From a bacterium (GTDB lineage: Bacteria > Myxococcota > UBA727 > JAUIJE01), in NCBI GenBank assembly GCA_030431455.1, contig JAUIJE010000001.1, positions 124,001-188,000 on the forward strand: 64,000 bases of DNA, given 5' to 3'. Below the pieces are notes generated by a model. That model saw only the letters and a program-made list of their open reading frames with translations, was not told the DNA's origin and did no database searches. The first letter of the stretch is position 1, and the number at the start of each line of letters is the position of its first letter. Positions 17,638 to 27,443 of this stretch are shown here, piece after piece. The position numbers and the translations under genes were made by a program.

Positions 17638-20600
17638 ATGGCGCAGCGGCAAGCGATCGTTTTGGTTTTGAAATCGGCTCTGGTGCTGGCGGTGTGGGCC
17701 ACCGCCGGATGCGGCGGGTGCGGGGGGGTGCCGGACATGCCCGACGCGGGCGAGGCCCCCCCGTGCGCGATCGATGCAGATTGCGCCGGTGGCGAGATCT
17801 GCCGCAATGACACGTGTGTGGTCGAGGGCGGCGACGGCGACGACGGGGGCATCGTCGGCGGCGATGCCGGCGGCGGCGGCGAGGACGCGGGGGGCGAGGG
17901 CACGCCGCTGCTCGTGGCCGACCCCGGGGCGCTCATCGAGTTCGGGGCCGAGCGCATCGGCCAGCCGGTGGAGCGCACGCTGCTGTTGCGCAACCAAGGG
18001 GACGCGCCGCTGACGGTGCTGCAGGTGTTTTTGGACGACAACGACAGCGGAGAGTTCGCGTCCAACGTGCTCGGCGGGGTCGACGTGGAGCTGTCGCCCA
18101 ACGAAGCGCTCCCCGTGACCATCACCCACACCCCCGCGGACGGCTCCCCCGACGAGGCCGAGCTGCGGGTGGTGCACACCGCGGACAGCAGCGGGCCGTT
18201 GACCGTGACCCTCCTGGCCGAGTTCAAGGGCCAGGCCGCGCTGGTCGCGACCGCGTCCCTCGTCGCCGAGGCCCTGCCGGTGGACGCGCTCGACTTCGGC
18301 AACGTGCCCATCGGCATCGCGCGGTCGCTGTCGCTGTTTGTGACCAACCAGGGCAACGGCGACTCCGCCCTCACGCTCACCGGCGCCCAGATTTCGCCGC
18401 AGTCCGCGGGGTTTTCGCTCGCCGGGGACCCGGCCTTTCCCGCCGCGCTCAGCTCGTTCGCGGGCTTTTGTGACGAGCTGGTCGATTGTCCCGGCCCGGC
18501 CGCGGCCTGTGCTGACGGGCTGTGCGTCGATGACGACGGGGCGGTGCTCGACGTGGTCGAGCTGAACATCGACTTCGTCGCCGACGAGGCCGGCTTGGCC
18601 GAGGCCACCTTGACCCTCAGCCACGACGAAGGGGGGCCCGGCAGCGAGACCGACATCGCGCTCACCGCCCAAGTGGTGAACGGCTTTTTGCTCGCCGAGC
18701 CCGCGGCGGTGATGTTCGGCGAGCGTTTTGTCGGGACCGTGACCGAGCTGCCGCTCACCCTCACCAACGTCGGGGGCGAGGATGTGGTCATCACCGCGCT
18801 CGACCTGCTCAGCGGGGTGGATGTCGAGGTCGTGCTCGACGTTGGCACCCTGCCGCTCACCCTCGCCGCCGACGAGCAGGCCGCGCTCACCGTGCGCTAC
18901 CTCCCCCAGGCCGAGGCCGTGCTCACCGAAGCGCTCACCGTCAGCGTACAAAACCCCGACGCCGATCCGTTGGACATCGCCATCACCGGCCAAAGCCGCT
19001 TCGCGCCCGCTCTCGTCGTCGACGACACCGTCGACTTCGGCGGGGTCTACACCGGCACCTCCCGGGCCCTGACCCTCAGCATCAAAAACGCCGGGCCCGG
19101 CGTCCTGCACATCGATGACCTCGCCCTGTCGGGGCCGATGGCCAACCGCTACGCCCTGTCTCCGCCGAGCGTCACCGACCCCCTGGACCCGTTGCCGGAT
19201 CCCGACGCCACCGCCCCGGCCCAAGACATCGTCATCACCTACAGCCCCCAGGCCCCCAACGGCTTGCCCGACGACGCGACCCTCACCATCACCAGCGACG
19301 ATCCCGACGCGCCCAGCGTCGACGTGGCCTTGACCGGCCTTTCGATTCGGCCCGAGATCGTGGTGAGCCCGGCCGCGATCGACTTCGACGTCATCGGCAT
19401 TGGGGCCTCCGCGGTTCCCGTCGACGTGGCCATCCACAACCAAGGCTTTGGCCCGTTGGTGATCACCAACCTCGCTCTGCCCGCGGGGAGCCCGTTCACC
19501 CTGCAGCCGCAGGGCACTCTCCCCGCCACCATCAACCTCACCGATCCCCCGTTCGTGGTCACGGTGGGCTTTGTCCCCACCGCGGTGGGGGACGCCACCG
19601 CGCCGCTCAGCATCACCTCCACCGACGCGGCCACCCCCACCGCCAGCGTCGTGCTCACCGGCGAGGGCGTCACCGGCGAGCTGTCCGCGAGCCCCGCGCA
19701 GGTCTCCTTTTCGGACGTGTTCGTGGGCCGCCCCGAGGAGCAGGGCCTCAGCCTCACCAACGTCAGCGAAACCCCGATCGAGGTCACCGGCTTTTCCCTC
19801 ACCGGCAACCCCGCGTTCGAGATTTTGTCGTCGACCGCGGTGCCGTTTGTGCTCGGCCCCGACGAGACCGCGAGCCTGAGTCTTCGCTTCTCCCCCACCG
19901 CGCCGGGGTCCGCGTCGGCGAGCCTGACCATCGCCTCCGACCTGTCCGCGCCGGTCAACGTGGGCGTGGTCGGCACCGCCCGCGACGAACCCACCATCGA
20001 CGTGCCCGCGAGCTTGCCGTTTGGGGACGTGAACCTGAGCGAAACCAAGGCGCTGTTCGTCGACGTGCACAACCTTGGGCCCGGCACCCTCAACCTCGCG
20101 AGCGCGCAGGTCATCGGCCCCGACGCCGCGCTCTTTTCCGTGACCCCGACCTCCGGCTATGCCCCATTGGCCCCCTTGGCCAACCCCGGTGACGCCACCC
20201 CCCGGGTCCGCTTGACTGTGACCTACAGCCCGGATGCCCTGGACGCGGTCGGCGACAGCGCCACCCTGGTCATCGACAGCGACGACCCCGACGTGCCCAC
20301 CGCCGCCGTCGCCCTCACCGGGCGGGCCATCGACCCCCACGCGGTGGTCAATCCCGGCTCGCTCAACTTCCCCGGGACCAAAGTCGGGGCGTCGGCCGCG
20401 CCGTTGTCGCTCACCATCGCCAACGACGGGTTCGGCGACCTCGTGATCGAGAGCGTCAGCCTGCCCCTCAACTCCGCGTTCACCGTGACCCCGTCGACCT
20501 CCCTGCCCGCCAACGTCGCCGCCTTCGCGGGCAACATCAGCCTCAACGTTGGCTTTTTCCCGGACGCCGAAGGACCGTTCGCGGAAAACCTCCTCATCAC

Positions 20601-23600
20601 CACCAACGACAGCGCCCAGCCCGTCATCGCCGTGCCCCTGCTCGGCACCGGCCTGTTGGGGGCGTTGACCGCCAACCCCCCCGCGGTGACCTTCGCCGAC
20701 GTGTTCACCGGTCGACTCGCCACCCAACCGGTCAACCTCACCAACACCGGGGACGCGGACGTGGTCATCACCGCCTTCAATGTCCCTGCACCGTTTTCGC
20801 TGGAGGCCGCGCCGGGTCTGCCCGTGACCCTCGCCCCCGGGGCGAGCACCGCGGTCACCGTCGGGGTGCTCGCGGCGTCCGCCGGCGCCCACACCGGGAC
20901 CTTGTCCGTGCAAAGCGACCTGCCCCAAAGCCTCGCGGTGCCCTTGAGCGCCACCGCGCGCCAAGAGGGCACCATCCTCGTCGAGGGCACCGCCGCATTC
21001 GGCCAGGTCTACACCGGTACTTCTGCCCAACGCGCGATCACCATCAAAAACAGCGGCCCCGGCACCCTCAACGGCGCCGGGCTGACCTTGTCCGGCCCCG
21101 GGGCCTCGTCTTTTTCCATTGCGCCGACGACGTTCTCGGGGCCGCTTCTGCCCCTGGCCGCGCCCACCGACCCCACGCCGTCGGTGACGGTGGTGGTGAC
21201 CTACAACCCCGGGACCGTGGATGGCGCGGTCGACGCCGCGATCCTGACCGTGGCCAGCGACGACCCGGACACCCCAACCGTCGACGTGGCGCTGTCCGGT
21301 TTGTCCGTCAACCCGACGGTGGTGGCCGCCCCCGCGACCTTCAACTTCGGGGCGGTCAACGTCGGTGAGACCTCCGCGGTCTCTACGTTGACGCTGTCCA
21401 ACACCGGCTTCGGCGACCTCGTGGTCTCCTCGGTCACGGTTCCGCCCCCCTTCGTGGTTGTGCCCCAGACCACCCTGCCGGCGACGGTGGGGGCGTTGGG
21501 TTCGATCCTCGTCGACGTGCGGTTCTCGCCCACCCTCACCGGTCCGGCGAGCACCGACATCACCGTGGTCACCAATGATCTCAGCAACCCCACCGAGACC
21601 GTCGGCGTGCTCGGCACCGGCGTGGTCGGGGCGATCACCCCCACCCCCGCCCCCGTGACCTTCCCCGACACATTCGTGGGCATGAGCGATGCGCAGACCG
21701 TGTCCTTGGCCAACACCGGCGCGGGCACGGTGACCATCACCGGCCTGGTGCTCGCCACCGGCGCGCCCTACACCGTGACCCCGCAGACCGCTTTGCCCGT
21801 CACCCTGACCCCGGGCCAGACCCTCAACCTCGACGTGGAGTTTGCCCCCGTCGCCCCGGGGACGTTCGCCGACACGTTGACCGTGCAGTCGGATTTGGCC
21901 ACCGACCCCAACCTCGCGCTCTCCGGCGTGGCCCGTCACCCGCCCGAGATTGTGGTCGACCCGAGCCTCTCCTTCGGTCAGGTCTACACCGGCCAGTCGC
22001 GCACCCTGGACCTCGACATCCGCAACCTGGGCCCCGGCGACCTCACCATCGACGATCTCGTCCTCACCGGGGCCGGGGCCGCCCGCTATTCCCTATCGCC
22101 CGCCAGCCTGCCCGGGGCGTTGGCCCCGCTGGCCTCTCCGGGCGACGACACCCCCAAACGCACCGTCCAGGTGACCTACAACCCCGCCGCGGTGGGCAGC
22201 ACCGACGTGGCCACGCTCGAGCTTCACAGCGATGACCCGGTGACCCCCGTCGCCACCGTCGATCTCACCGGGGTATCGACCCAGCCGGTGATCACGATCG
22301 TGCCCGGCAGCCTCGACCTCGGCGAACAACCGGTGGGCACCGCCGCCCCCACCCAAACCGTCACCGTGACCAACACCGGCGTGGGCAATCTCATTGTGCA
22401 GGGGGCGAGCCTCGCGGTGGGCTCACCGTTCTCGTTCGTGAGCAGTGTGTCGCTGCCGACGACGCTGCCCGCCGACGGCAGCAGCGTGGTGTTCACGGTT
22501 GGCTACACGCCCTCGGCGCCAGGCAACCAGACCGGCGCGCTGACCATTTTCTCCAACGACGCCGCCAACGCCTCCGCCGGGGTGCCCCTGACCGGGCGCG
22601 GGGAGGTCTGTCCGTCGATTCCGGGGACCTCCTTTGTGCAGAGCGGCGCGAGCTGCACCTACAGCTGCCTCACCAACCGGTGGGACATCAACGAGGACCT
22701 GAACACCCCCGGGTCCGACGGTTGCGAGTATTCCTGCGTCTACGGCAGCGCCACCGACCTGCCCGACGACGCGTACGACGATGACAACTGCGACGGCATC
22801 GACGGCAACATCGCCGACGCCATCTTTGTGAGCCCCGCCGGCAACGACGGGTGGCCGGGCAGCATCGATGCCCCCATGCGCACCATCGGCGCGGCGATCA
22901 GCGCGGCCGACAGCCAGGGCAAAGACGTGTACGCCGCGGCCGGGCTCTACACCCGGACCTCGACGCTGTACCTGCAGGAAGGTGTGTCGCTGTACGGGGG
23001 CTTCGACGACAGCGACTGGTCGCGCAGCATGGCCAACATCACCGAGCTTGATGTGTCTACCTTCCGCGCGGTGCGCGGGGTGACGTTGGTGCAGAGCACG
23101 GTCGTCGATCACATGGTCATCCGAGGAGCCAACAGCACCACCTCCTCGACCTATGGGGTACACGTCACCGACAGCCCGGGCTTTGTCCTGAAGAACTCGA
23201 CCGTGACCGCGGGCAACGCCGCCAGCGGCAACAATGGCACTGGTTACTTCTCGACCGCCGCCTCTGGCACAAATGGGTCGATGGGGGCTCCGGGGTGCGA
23301 AGACTCCGGTGGGTTCTGCAGCAGCTGCAACCAGCCGGGGCCGGGCAGCGGAGGTTCGTCGTCGTGCTCGGCGGGGGGCGGCCGGGGTGGCTACCCCGGG
23401 CATGGCGGCGGCAACGGCGCCGCCGGCATTGCGGGCAGCGGGGCCGGCGGGGGCGCGGCCGGATCCGGGGTGCCCGACGGGCTCGGCGACTGGAACCCTT
23501 CGCTGACCTATCGTGGCAAGTCGGGGGCCAACGGCAACAACGGCAACAACGGCGCGGCCGGGTCGGGCACGTTCTTCGACTGGGGCTATTCACGAACCAC

Positions 23601-24168
23601 CGCTGGCAACGGCGCGGCCGGCGCGCATGGCGGCGGCGGCGGTGGCGGCGGCGGTGGTGGCGGCGGTGACAGCAATTGCAACAGCTACGGCGCCGGTGGT
23701 GGCGGTGGTGGCGGGGGCGGTTGCGGCGGACGCGGCGGGAGCGGGGGGGCGTCCGGTGCCTCGTCGGTGGCGGTCTACCTGTTCGATTCCAATGCCACAG
23801 TGCAGAACTGCGTGCTCAACCCCGGCGACGGCGGCGACGGTGGCGATGGCGGGCATGGCGAGTACGGGGGCAACGGCGGCAATGGGGCGCGGCGCAGTTC
23901 GACGTTCCATGCGGGCAACTTCTACGGCGGGTCCGGCGGCCAGGACGATGGCAGCAACGGCGGCGAAGGCGGCGACGGCGGCGACGGCGGCGACGGCGGC
24001 GACGGCGGCGGCGGCGCGGGCGGGCACAGCATCGGGGTCCTGCGCGGGGGCACGAGCGCGCCGAGCCTGTCGGGCAACAGCTACGGGCTGGGGAGCGCCG
24101 GGAGCGGTGGCTTCTCCTACGGCGCGGGTGACGGCGCGGCGGGGACGGCCGCCGCCGTCTATCCGTAA
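17638..24168 (+). CDS. giant surface lipoprotein with 14 choice-of-anchor-D (ASH) domains, beta-helix region and Gly-rich tail
   Basis: The 2176-residue protein has a signal peptide with lipobox TAGC (Cys about 24), an Asp/Gly linker, then 14 tandem ASH/choice-of-anchor-D immunoglobulin-like domains (about residues 95-1657), each opening with a variant of LDFGxVxVGxS and containing an xNxGxGxL turn. Domains 3-14 form four copies of a three-domain cassette of about 325 residues. A Cys-containing segment with DDDNCDGIDG (MopE-like, about 1660-1725) and a right-handed beta-helix start (IFVSPAGNDGWPGSIDAP, DUF1565-like) follow. The last 300 residues are extremely Gly/Asn/Ser rich. It is presumably a long fibrous surface or adhesion protein. 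ATG at 17638 with GGGAG upstream. Start of a two-gene surface-protein region with the deiminase gene. Confidence 0.9.
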   Translation: MAQRQAIVLVLKSALVLAVWATAGCGGCGGVPDMPDAGEAPPCAIDADCAGGEICRNDTCVVEGGDGDDGGIVGGDAGGGGEDAGGEGTPLLVADPGALIEFGAERIGQPVERTLLLRNQGDAPLTVLQVFLDDNDSGEFASNVLGGVDVELSPNEALPVTITHTPADGSPDEAELRVVHTADSSGPLTVTLLAEFKGQAALVATASLVAEALPVDALDFGNVPIGIARSLSLFVTNQGNGDSALTLTGAQISPQSAGFSLAGDPAFPAALSSFAGFCDELVDCPGPAAACADGLCVDDDGAVLDVVELNIDFVADEAGLAEATLTLSHDEGGPGSETDIALTAQVVNGFLLAEPAAVMFGERFVGTVTELPLTLTNVGGEDVVITALDLLSGVDVEVVLDVGTLPLTLAADEQAALTVRYLPQAEAVLTEALTVSVQNPDADPLDIAITGQSRFAPALVVDDTVDFGGVYTGTSRALTLSIKNAGPGVLHIDDLALSGPMANRYALSPPSVTDPLDPLPDPDATAPAQDIVITYSPQAPNGLPDDATLTITSDDPDAPSVDVALTGLSIRPEIVVSPAAIDFDVIGIGASAVPVDVAIHNQGFGPLVITNLALPAGSPFTLQPQGTLPATINLTDPPFVVTVGFVPTAVGDATAPLSITSTDAATPTASVVLTGEGVTGELSASPAQVSFSDVFVGRPEEQGLSLTNVSETPIEVTGFSLTGNPAFEILSSTAVPFVLGPDETASLSLRFSPTAPGSASASLTIASDLSAPVNVGVVGTARDEPTIDVPASLPFGDVNLSETKALFVDVHNLGPGTLNLASAQVIGPDAALFSVTPTSGYAPLAPLANPGDATPRVRLTVTYSPDALDAVGDSATLVIDSDDPDVPTAAVALTGRAIDPHAVVNPGSLNFPGTKVGASAAPLSLTIANDGFGDLVIESVSLPLNSAFTVTPSTSLPANVAAFAGNISLNVGFFPDAEGPFAENLLITTNDSAQPVIAVPLLGTGLLGALTANPPAVTFADVFTGRLATQPVNLTNTGDADVVITAFNVPAPFSLEAAPGLPVTLAPGASTAVTVGVLAASAGAHTGTLSVQSDLPQSLAVPLSATARQEGTILVEGTAAFGQVYTGTSAQRAITIKNSGPGTLNGAGLTLSGPGASSFSIAPTTFSGPLLPLAAPTDPTPSVTVVVTYNPGTVDGAVDAAILTVASDDPDTPTVDVALSGLSVNPTVVAAPATFNFGAVNVGETSAVSTLTLSNTGFGDLVVSSVTVPPPFVVVPQTTLPATVGALGSILVDVRFSPTLTGPASTDITVVTNDLSNPTETVGVLGTGVVGAITPTPAPVTFPDTFVGMSDAQTVSLANTGAGTVTITGLVLATGAPYTVTPQTALPVTLTPGQTLNLDVEFAPVAPGTFADTLTVQSDLATDPNLALSGVARHPPEIVVDPSLSFGQVYTGQSRTLDLDIRNLGPGDLTIDDLVLTGAGAARYSLSPASLPGALAPLASPGDDTPKRTVQVTYNPAAVGSTDVATLELHSDDPVTPVATVDLTGVSTQPVITIVPGSLDLGEQPVGTAAPTQTVTVTNTGVGNLIVQGASLAVGSPFSFVSSVSLPTTLPADGSSVVFTVGYTPSAPGNQTGALTIFSNDAANASAGVPLTGRGEVCPSIPGTSFVQSGASCTYSCLTNRWDINEDLNTPGSDGCEYSCVYGSATDLPDDAYDDDNCDGIDGNIADAIFVSPAGNDGWPGSIDAPMRTIGAAISAADSQGKDVYAAAGLYTRTSTLYLQEGVSLYGGFDDSDWSRSMANITELDVSTFRAVRGVTLVQSTVVDHMVIRGANSTTSSTYGVHVTDSPGFVLKNSTVTAGNAASGNNGTGYFSTAASGTNGSMGAPGCEDSGGFCSSCNQPGPGSGGSSSCSAGGGRGGYPGHGGGNGAAGIAGSGAGGGAAGSGVPDGLGDWNPSLTYRGKSGANGNNGNNGAAGSGTFFDWGYSRTTAGNGAAGAHGGGGGGGGGGGGGDSNCNSYGAGGGGGGGGGCGGRGGSGGASGASSVAVYLFDSNATVQNCVLNPGDGGDGGDGGHGEYGGNGGNGARRSSTFHAGNFYGGSGGQDDGSNGGEGGDGGDGGDGGDGGGGAGGHSIGVLRGGTSAPSLSGNSYGLGSAGSGGFSYGAGDGAAGTAAAVYP
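18706..22610 (+). repeat. four-fold supra-repeat of a three-domain ASH cassette
   Basis: Within the giant protein, domain type C (starts near 18706, 19698, 20682 and 21650; a V[ST]FxDxFVG-like opening), type A (FGQVYTGTSR-like opening, NxGPG turn) and type B (VG-A-S opening, NxGFGDLVI turn) recur in the same order four times. The spacing is 992, 984 and 968 bp. This shows growth by duplication of a three-domain block rather than of single domains. Confidence 0.8.
23963..24012 (+). repeat. GGCGGCGAC-type simple repeat in the Gly-rich tail
   Basis: Tandem GGCGACGGC/GGCGGCGAC units encode GGDGGD. They lie inside the longer Gly-rich tail (about 23330-24150) of the giant ASH protein, where several separate Gly runs occur. 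Prone to length change by slippage. Confidence 0.7.
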
Positions 24169-24193
24169 GTATTTATATTTGAAGGGTTTTTTT

Positions 24194-24224
24194 CGGCGCG
24201 AAAAGGCGCCGGGGGCCCCCTTTT
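24194..24224 (+). terminator. possible intrinsic terminator between the ASH protein and the deiminase gene
   Basis: CGGCGC (24194-24199) pairs with GCGCCG (24206-24211) across a GAAAAG loop and is followed by GGGGCCCCC and four Ts. The geometry is not ideal, because a second GC palindrome lies between stem and T tract. It is the only terminator-like element in the 107-bp gap. Confidence 0.4.
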
Positions 24225-24275
24225 GCCTGCGGTGTAGGCGGGTAAGGTGAAAATCCCCACCGTTTGGAGGACGTC

Positions 24276-26804
24276 ATGTTGCGCACGAGTCTGATGCTGT
24301 CGTTGATGCTGGGTTTGGCGGGGCCGATGTCTGTCGGTTGCGGCCTGTTTGTGAACTCGGGGGACGGTGACGGGGACGGGGACGGAGATGGCGATGGCGA
24401 TGGCGACGGAGACGGCGATGGCGACGGAGACGGCGATGGCGACGGAGACGGCGATGGGGACGGCGACGGGGACGGTGACGGCGACGGTGATGGTGACGGA
24501 GACGGTGACGGTGACGGTGACGGCGATGGAGACGGTGATGGGGACGGCGACGGGGACGGCGACGGAGACGGAGACGGAGACGGGGATGGGGATGGAGACG
24601 GCGATGGGGATGGAGACGGCGATGGGGATGGAGACGGTGACGGTGACGGCGATGGGGACGGTGACGGCGATGGAGACGGCGACGGCGACGGTGATGGAGA
24701 CGGTGATGGAGATGGAGATGGTGATGGGGATGGGGATGGGGATGGGGACGGCGACTGGACCTGTCCGCCCGAGTACCAGGGCGACAATTTCTGCGACTGT
24801 GGTTGTGGGATTTTTGATGTGGCCGACTGCCCGGACAACAACATTGACAGCTGTGAGTACACCAACTGCGTGAACGGCTTCGAACTCGACGAGGACGATC
24901 CCACCCAATGCGTCCCGGTGGGGAACACCGGCAACGCGCCCCCGGGGTGGTTGTGCCAAGCGGACTATTACGGGGACTCGTATTGCGACTGCGGGTGCGG
25001 GGTGTTCGATGCGGACGATTGCCCCAACGCCACCGCCGACGTGTGCGAGTACGACGCGTGCGGGGACTTGCCGGTCAACCCCACCGACAACAGCCAGTGC
25101 GGCATCCCGGAGCCCGAGCCGGACGCCCCCGAGCCCGACGTGGGCCCCGGGCCCGGTGACCCCGCCGCGGACATCGACGTCGACACCGACCGCAACGGGG
25201 TGATCACCGCGGCCGACGAAGCGGGGGAAAACACCTTCACCACCGCCCGCGGCGCGGTGTTCTTGGCCAACCTCGATGACGACAACAACGACGGTCAGCG
25301 CGACGGCGAGGACAACACCACCAACGCCGCGGATCTGCCGGACCTCGCCCGGGTGTTGATCCACCAAGACACCAACCTCGCCGCCACCGACCTCGTCACC
25401 CTGCGCATCACCCCCGGCGCGGCCGCCGCCCGGGTGCGCCTCTTTGTGGTCGACGGCGGCGTTCCCCAAGCCCTCACCGACCCCGGCGACACCAGCATCG
25501 GCCTCAACCCCGAGTACATCGCCGCCTCGGATGTGGACTTGCGCATCGAAGCCACCACCACCCGCTCCAGCAACTGGAACGGTGAAGTGACATTGCAGCT
25601 CGAGTACGCGGATGGCACGGGGGTGCTGTCCAGCGACTCGGTGTTGCTCAAGGTCAGCCCGGTCATCCTGCCCGACAACGTGCGCGAGCCCCAGCGACTG
25701 TTCGTGATGCGGGTGCAACAAGGCGCGGTGAACCCCGGCCTCTGGAATCCCCTGTCGCAAGAGCTGCCCTTCGGGGTCCAGCTCGTGGACGTCGACGATC
25801 AGTCGTACGGCTACGACCGCTGGGTCCAAGACAGCATGCAGACCGGCTACACCCTCATGCCCGATGGCAGCGCCACCGGCCACGAGATGAAGGTCCACAT
25901 GCAACTGCAGCGGTCGCAAGGGAGCGGCCTTTGGTACCTGCTGCCCGAGGAAATCCTCGGCGACGACGTGGGCTACGTCTACCCCGGCGGCCCCAACAAC
26001 ACGTCGCACAACTACGGTGGCAACCTCGAGATCATCCCGCCCCACACCGGCTACCCCTTCGGCCGGGTGGTCGTCGGCGGCGGCAACGGGGGCTCGATCC
26101 TCGGGTATCCCAACAGCGACGGCATGGCCGTCAACCAGGTCAACTTCATGAACGCGCAAGGCGCCCAAGGCCCGGTGGTCGAGGTGTCCTCGGAGTGGCT
26201 CGTCGTCGGCCATGTGGACGAGATCTTCTTGGTCGTGCCCGACACCCGCGTGGGGGTGCAGCGGCCTTGGAAGGTGGTGCTCGCCTCACCCACCATGGCC
26301 CGTGACGCGCTCCTCGACATCCAGGGCAGCGGCGGGGGCGGTCTCGCAGTGTTCGAAGGGCGCGGTCAATACGAACGCACCGTCACCGGGCTGCTCAACG
26401 ACAGCGAACTCATGGCCTACAACAACGCGGTGCAGACCCGCATCGATTCAGTCCGCGCGGACCTCGAGAGCAACTTCGGCCTCACCGACGCCGACTTCAT
26501 CGAAGTCCCGGTGCTCTATGAAGCCGACTACTATGGGGCTCTTGACCTCGCGGTGGCGCTCAACCCCGGCATCCAAAACATGATCGTGGCCGACGACGTG
26601 CTCTTCATCCCCGACCCCGAGGGGCCGGGCTTCGGGGGCAGCGATGTGTGGCAACAGCTCACGTCGCAGGGCCTGTCCCCGCTCAACTTCCAAATCGAGT
26701 TCGTCGACGTGTACGAGAGCTATCACCTGTTGTACGGCGAAGCGCACTGCGGCTCGAACATGGAGCGCGGGATGTTCCCCACGCCGTGGTGGTCGACCCT
26801 CTGA
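24276..26804 (+). CDS. lipoprotein peptidylarginine deiminase (PAD) with a 66x Gly-Asp linker
   Basis: The 842-residue protein has a signal peptide with lipobox SVGC (Cys24), then 66 consecutive Gly-Asp dipeptides (about residues 29-160), then two Cys-rich repeats ([14 protein letters not shown] and [14 protein letters not shown]). From about residue 290 it matches the PAD family: a middle-domain Ca-site-like stretch ([19 protein letters not shown]), then the catalytic propeller. Catalytic residues by comparison with human PAD4 (D350, H471, D473, C645) are Asp519 in [11 protein letters not shown], His646 and Asp648 in VGHVDEIF, and Cys825 in [17 protein letters not shown] also matches. PADs convert peptidyl-Arg to citrulline with Ca2+. 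The protein should be outer-membrane or surface anchored. ATG at 24276 with GGAGG five bases upstream. Confidence 0.92.
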   Translation: MLRTSLMLSLMLGLAGPMSVGCGLFVNSGDGDGDGDGDGDGDGDGDGDGDGDGDGDGDGDGDGDGDGDGDGDGDGDGDGDGDGDGDGDGDGDGDGDGDGDGDGDGDGDGDGDGDGDGDGDGDGDGDGDGDGDGDGDGDGDGDGDGDGDGDGDGDGDGDGDWTCPPEYQGDNFCDCGCGIFDVADCPDNNIDSCEYTNCVNGFELDEDDPTQCVPVGNTGNAPPGWLCQADYYGDSYCDCGCGVFDADDCPNATADVCEYDACGDLPVNPTDNSQCGIPEPEPDAPEPDVGPGPGDPAADIDVDTDRNGVITAADEAGENTFTTARGAVFLANLDDDNNDGQRDGEDNTTNAADLPDLARVLIHQDTNLAATDLVTLRITPGAAAARVRLFVVDGGVPQALTDPGDTSIGLNPEYIAASDVDLRIEATTTRSSNWNGEVTLQLEYADGTGVLSSDSVLLKVSPVILPDNVREPQRLFVMRVQQGAVNPGLWNPLSQELPFGVQLVDVDDQSYGYDRWVQDSMQTGYTLMPDGSATGHEMKVHMQLQRSQGSGLWYLLPEEILGDDVGYVYPGGPNNTSHNYGGNLEIIPPHTGYPFGRVVVGGGNGGSILGYPNSDGMAVNQVNFMNAQGAQGPVVEVSSEWLVVGHVDEIFLVVPDTRVGVQRPWKVVLASPTMARDALLDIQGSGGGGLAVFEGRGQYERTVTGLLNDSELMAYNNAVQTRIDSVRADLESNFGLTDADFIEVPVLYEADYYGALDLAVALNPGIQNMIVADDVLFIPDPEGPGFGGSDVWQQLTSQGLSPLNFQIEFVDVYESYHLLYGEAHCGSNMERGMFPTPWWSTL
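24360..24755 (+). repeat. (Gly-Asp)66 coding repeat
   Basis: 396 bases encode 66 Gly-Asp dipeptides. The DNA period is 6 (GGN GAY), but the third positions mix C, T, A and G for Gly and C/T for Asp, with local 12-18 base sub-repeats. The protein pattern is perfect while the DNA pattern is degenerate, so the peptide rather than the DNA has been maintained. It is a highly acidic, flexible, possibly Ca-binding spacer between lipid anchor and enzyme. Confidence 0.95.
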
Positions 26805-26807
26805 CCG

Positions 26808-27443
26808 CTACGGCCCCCACCAGCACCGCAGCAGGACGGCGGTAAAGCCCGCGCCCAAGAGCCACGGGAGCTGGCGCACCGGCCGGAGGCGTCGCGCCAA
26901 CCAAGGCGGCGCGCCCCAGGTGGTGAGGGCCGCGCGGACGCCGTGGAAAAGGTGCCAAGCGAGCCACCAGGCGAGGGCGAGGTAGCCGGCGCCGACCCAG
27001 GGCGCCCGCACCCCGGCGACGAGGTTGTGGTGCGGGTCGCTGGCCGCGTAATCGACGTGTCCGACGCCATAGATGTGCGCCACGTGGGCCACCAGCAACA
27101 CGAAGAACACCGACGACAAGCCCCGCACCCAACGCGACGTCACGGCGTGGCTGCGCTTTGGGGCATGGCCGTAGGCGACCGGCCGTGCCCGGCGCGCCGC
27201 GCGAACCGTGCCAAGCACCAACCCGATGTGCACCACCAACAAGGACCAGAACGCGATGCGCTGGAGCCAGAGGACGGGCGAATCGTGCAACGCCCGGGCG
27301 TAGGCGTTGAACGTGGTGGGCCCGGCGAACACGGTGAAGTTGCCGAGCACATGCAACAGGCTCCAGCCCAGCATGAGTATTCCACATGCCGAGAGGAGCT
27401 GCTTGCGCCCGACGGACGCGCGGATGAGGGTGAGAACAGCCAC
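26808..27443 (-). CDS. succinate dehydrogenase cytochrome b (SdhC, b558 family)-like membrane protein, orphan
   Basis: The 211-residue protein has five hydrophobic segments and the pattern of the single-subunit b558-type anchors of succinate:quinone oxidoreductases: SLLHVLGNFTVFAGPTTFNAYARALH at the N-terminus and helix histidines at 31, 72, 120/123 and 164/167 that could bind two hemes. GTG start (27443) with AGGAGG six bases upstream. The flavoprotein and iron-sulfur subunits are not in the window, which is unusual because sdhCAB normally form an operon. It is divergent from a GcvA-like LysR gene and 3 bp from the end of the convergent deiminase gene. It may serve a remote SdhAB or another dehydrogenase. 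Confidence 0.8.
   Translation of the reverse strand: MAVLTLIRASVGRKQLLSACGILMLGWSLLHVLGNFTVFAGPTTFNAYARALHDSPVLWLQRIAFWSLLVVHIGLVLGTVRAARRARPVAYGHAPKRSHAVTSRWVRGLSSVFFVLLVAHVAHIYGVGHVDYAASDPHHNLVAGVRAPWVGAGYLALAWWLAWHLFHGVRAALTTWGAPPWLARRLRPVRQLPWLLGAGFTAVLLRCWWGP

Noticed and set aside
17419-21939. Minus-strand open frame of 1506 codons opposite the giant ASH protein
   Set aside because: It is the mirror of a strongly GC3-biased gene: composition is Gly/Arg/His/Val only, no domain or signal, and the plus-strand frame has clear repeated domains.
23330-24150. Gly-rich tail as a PE-PGRS-type protein
   Set aside because: The Gly-rich part is the C-terminus of an ASH/beta-helix lipoprotein; there is no PE domain, so the similarity is compositional.
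24173-24934. Minus-strand frame encoding a long Ser-Pro repeat
   Set aside because: Simply the complement of the GD-coding repeat; no ribosome binding site, and the plus frame is a lipoprotein with an enzyme domain.
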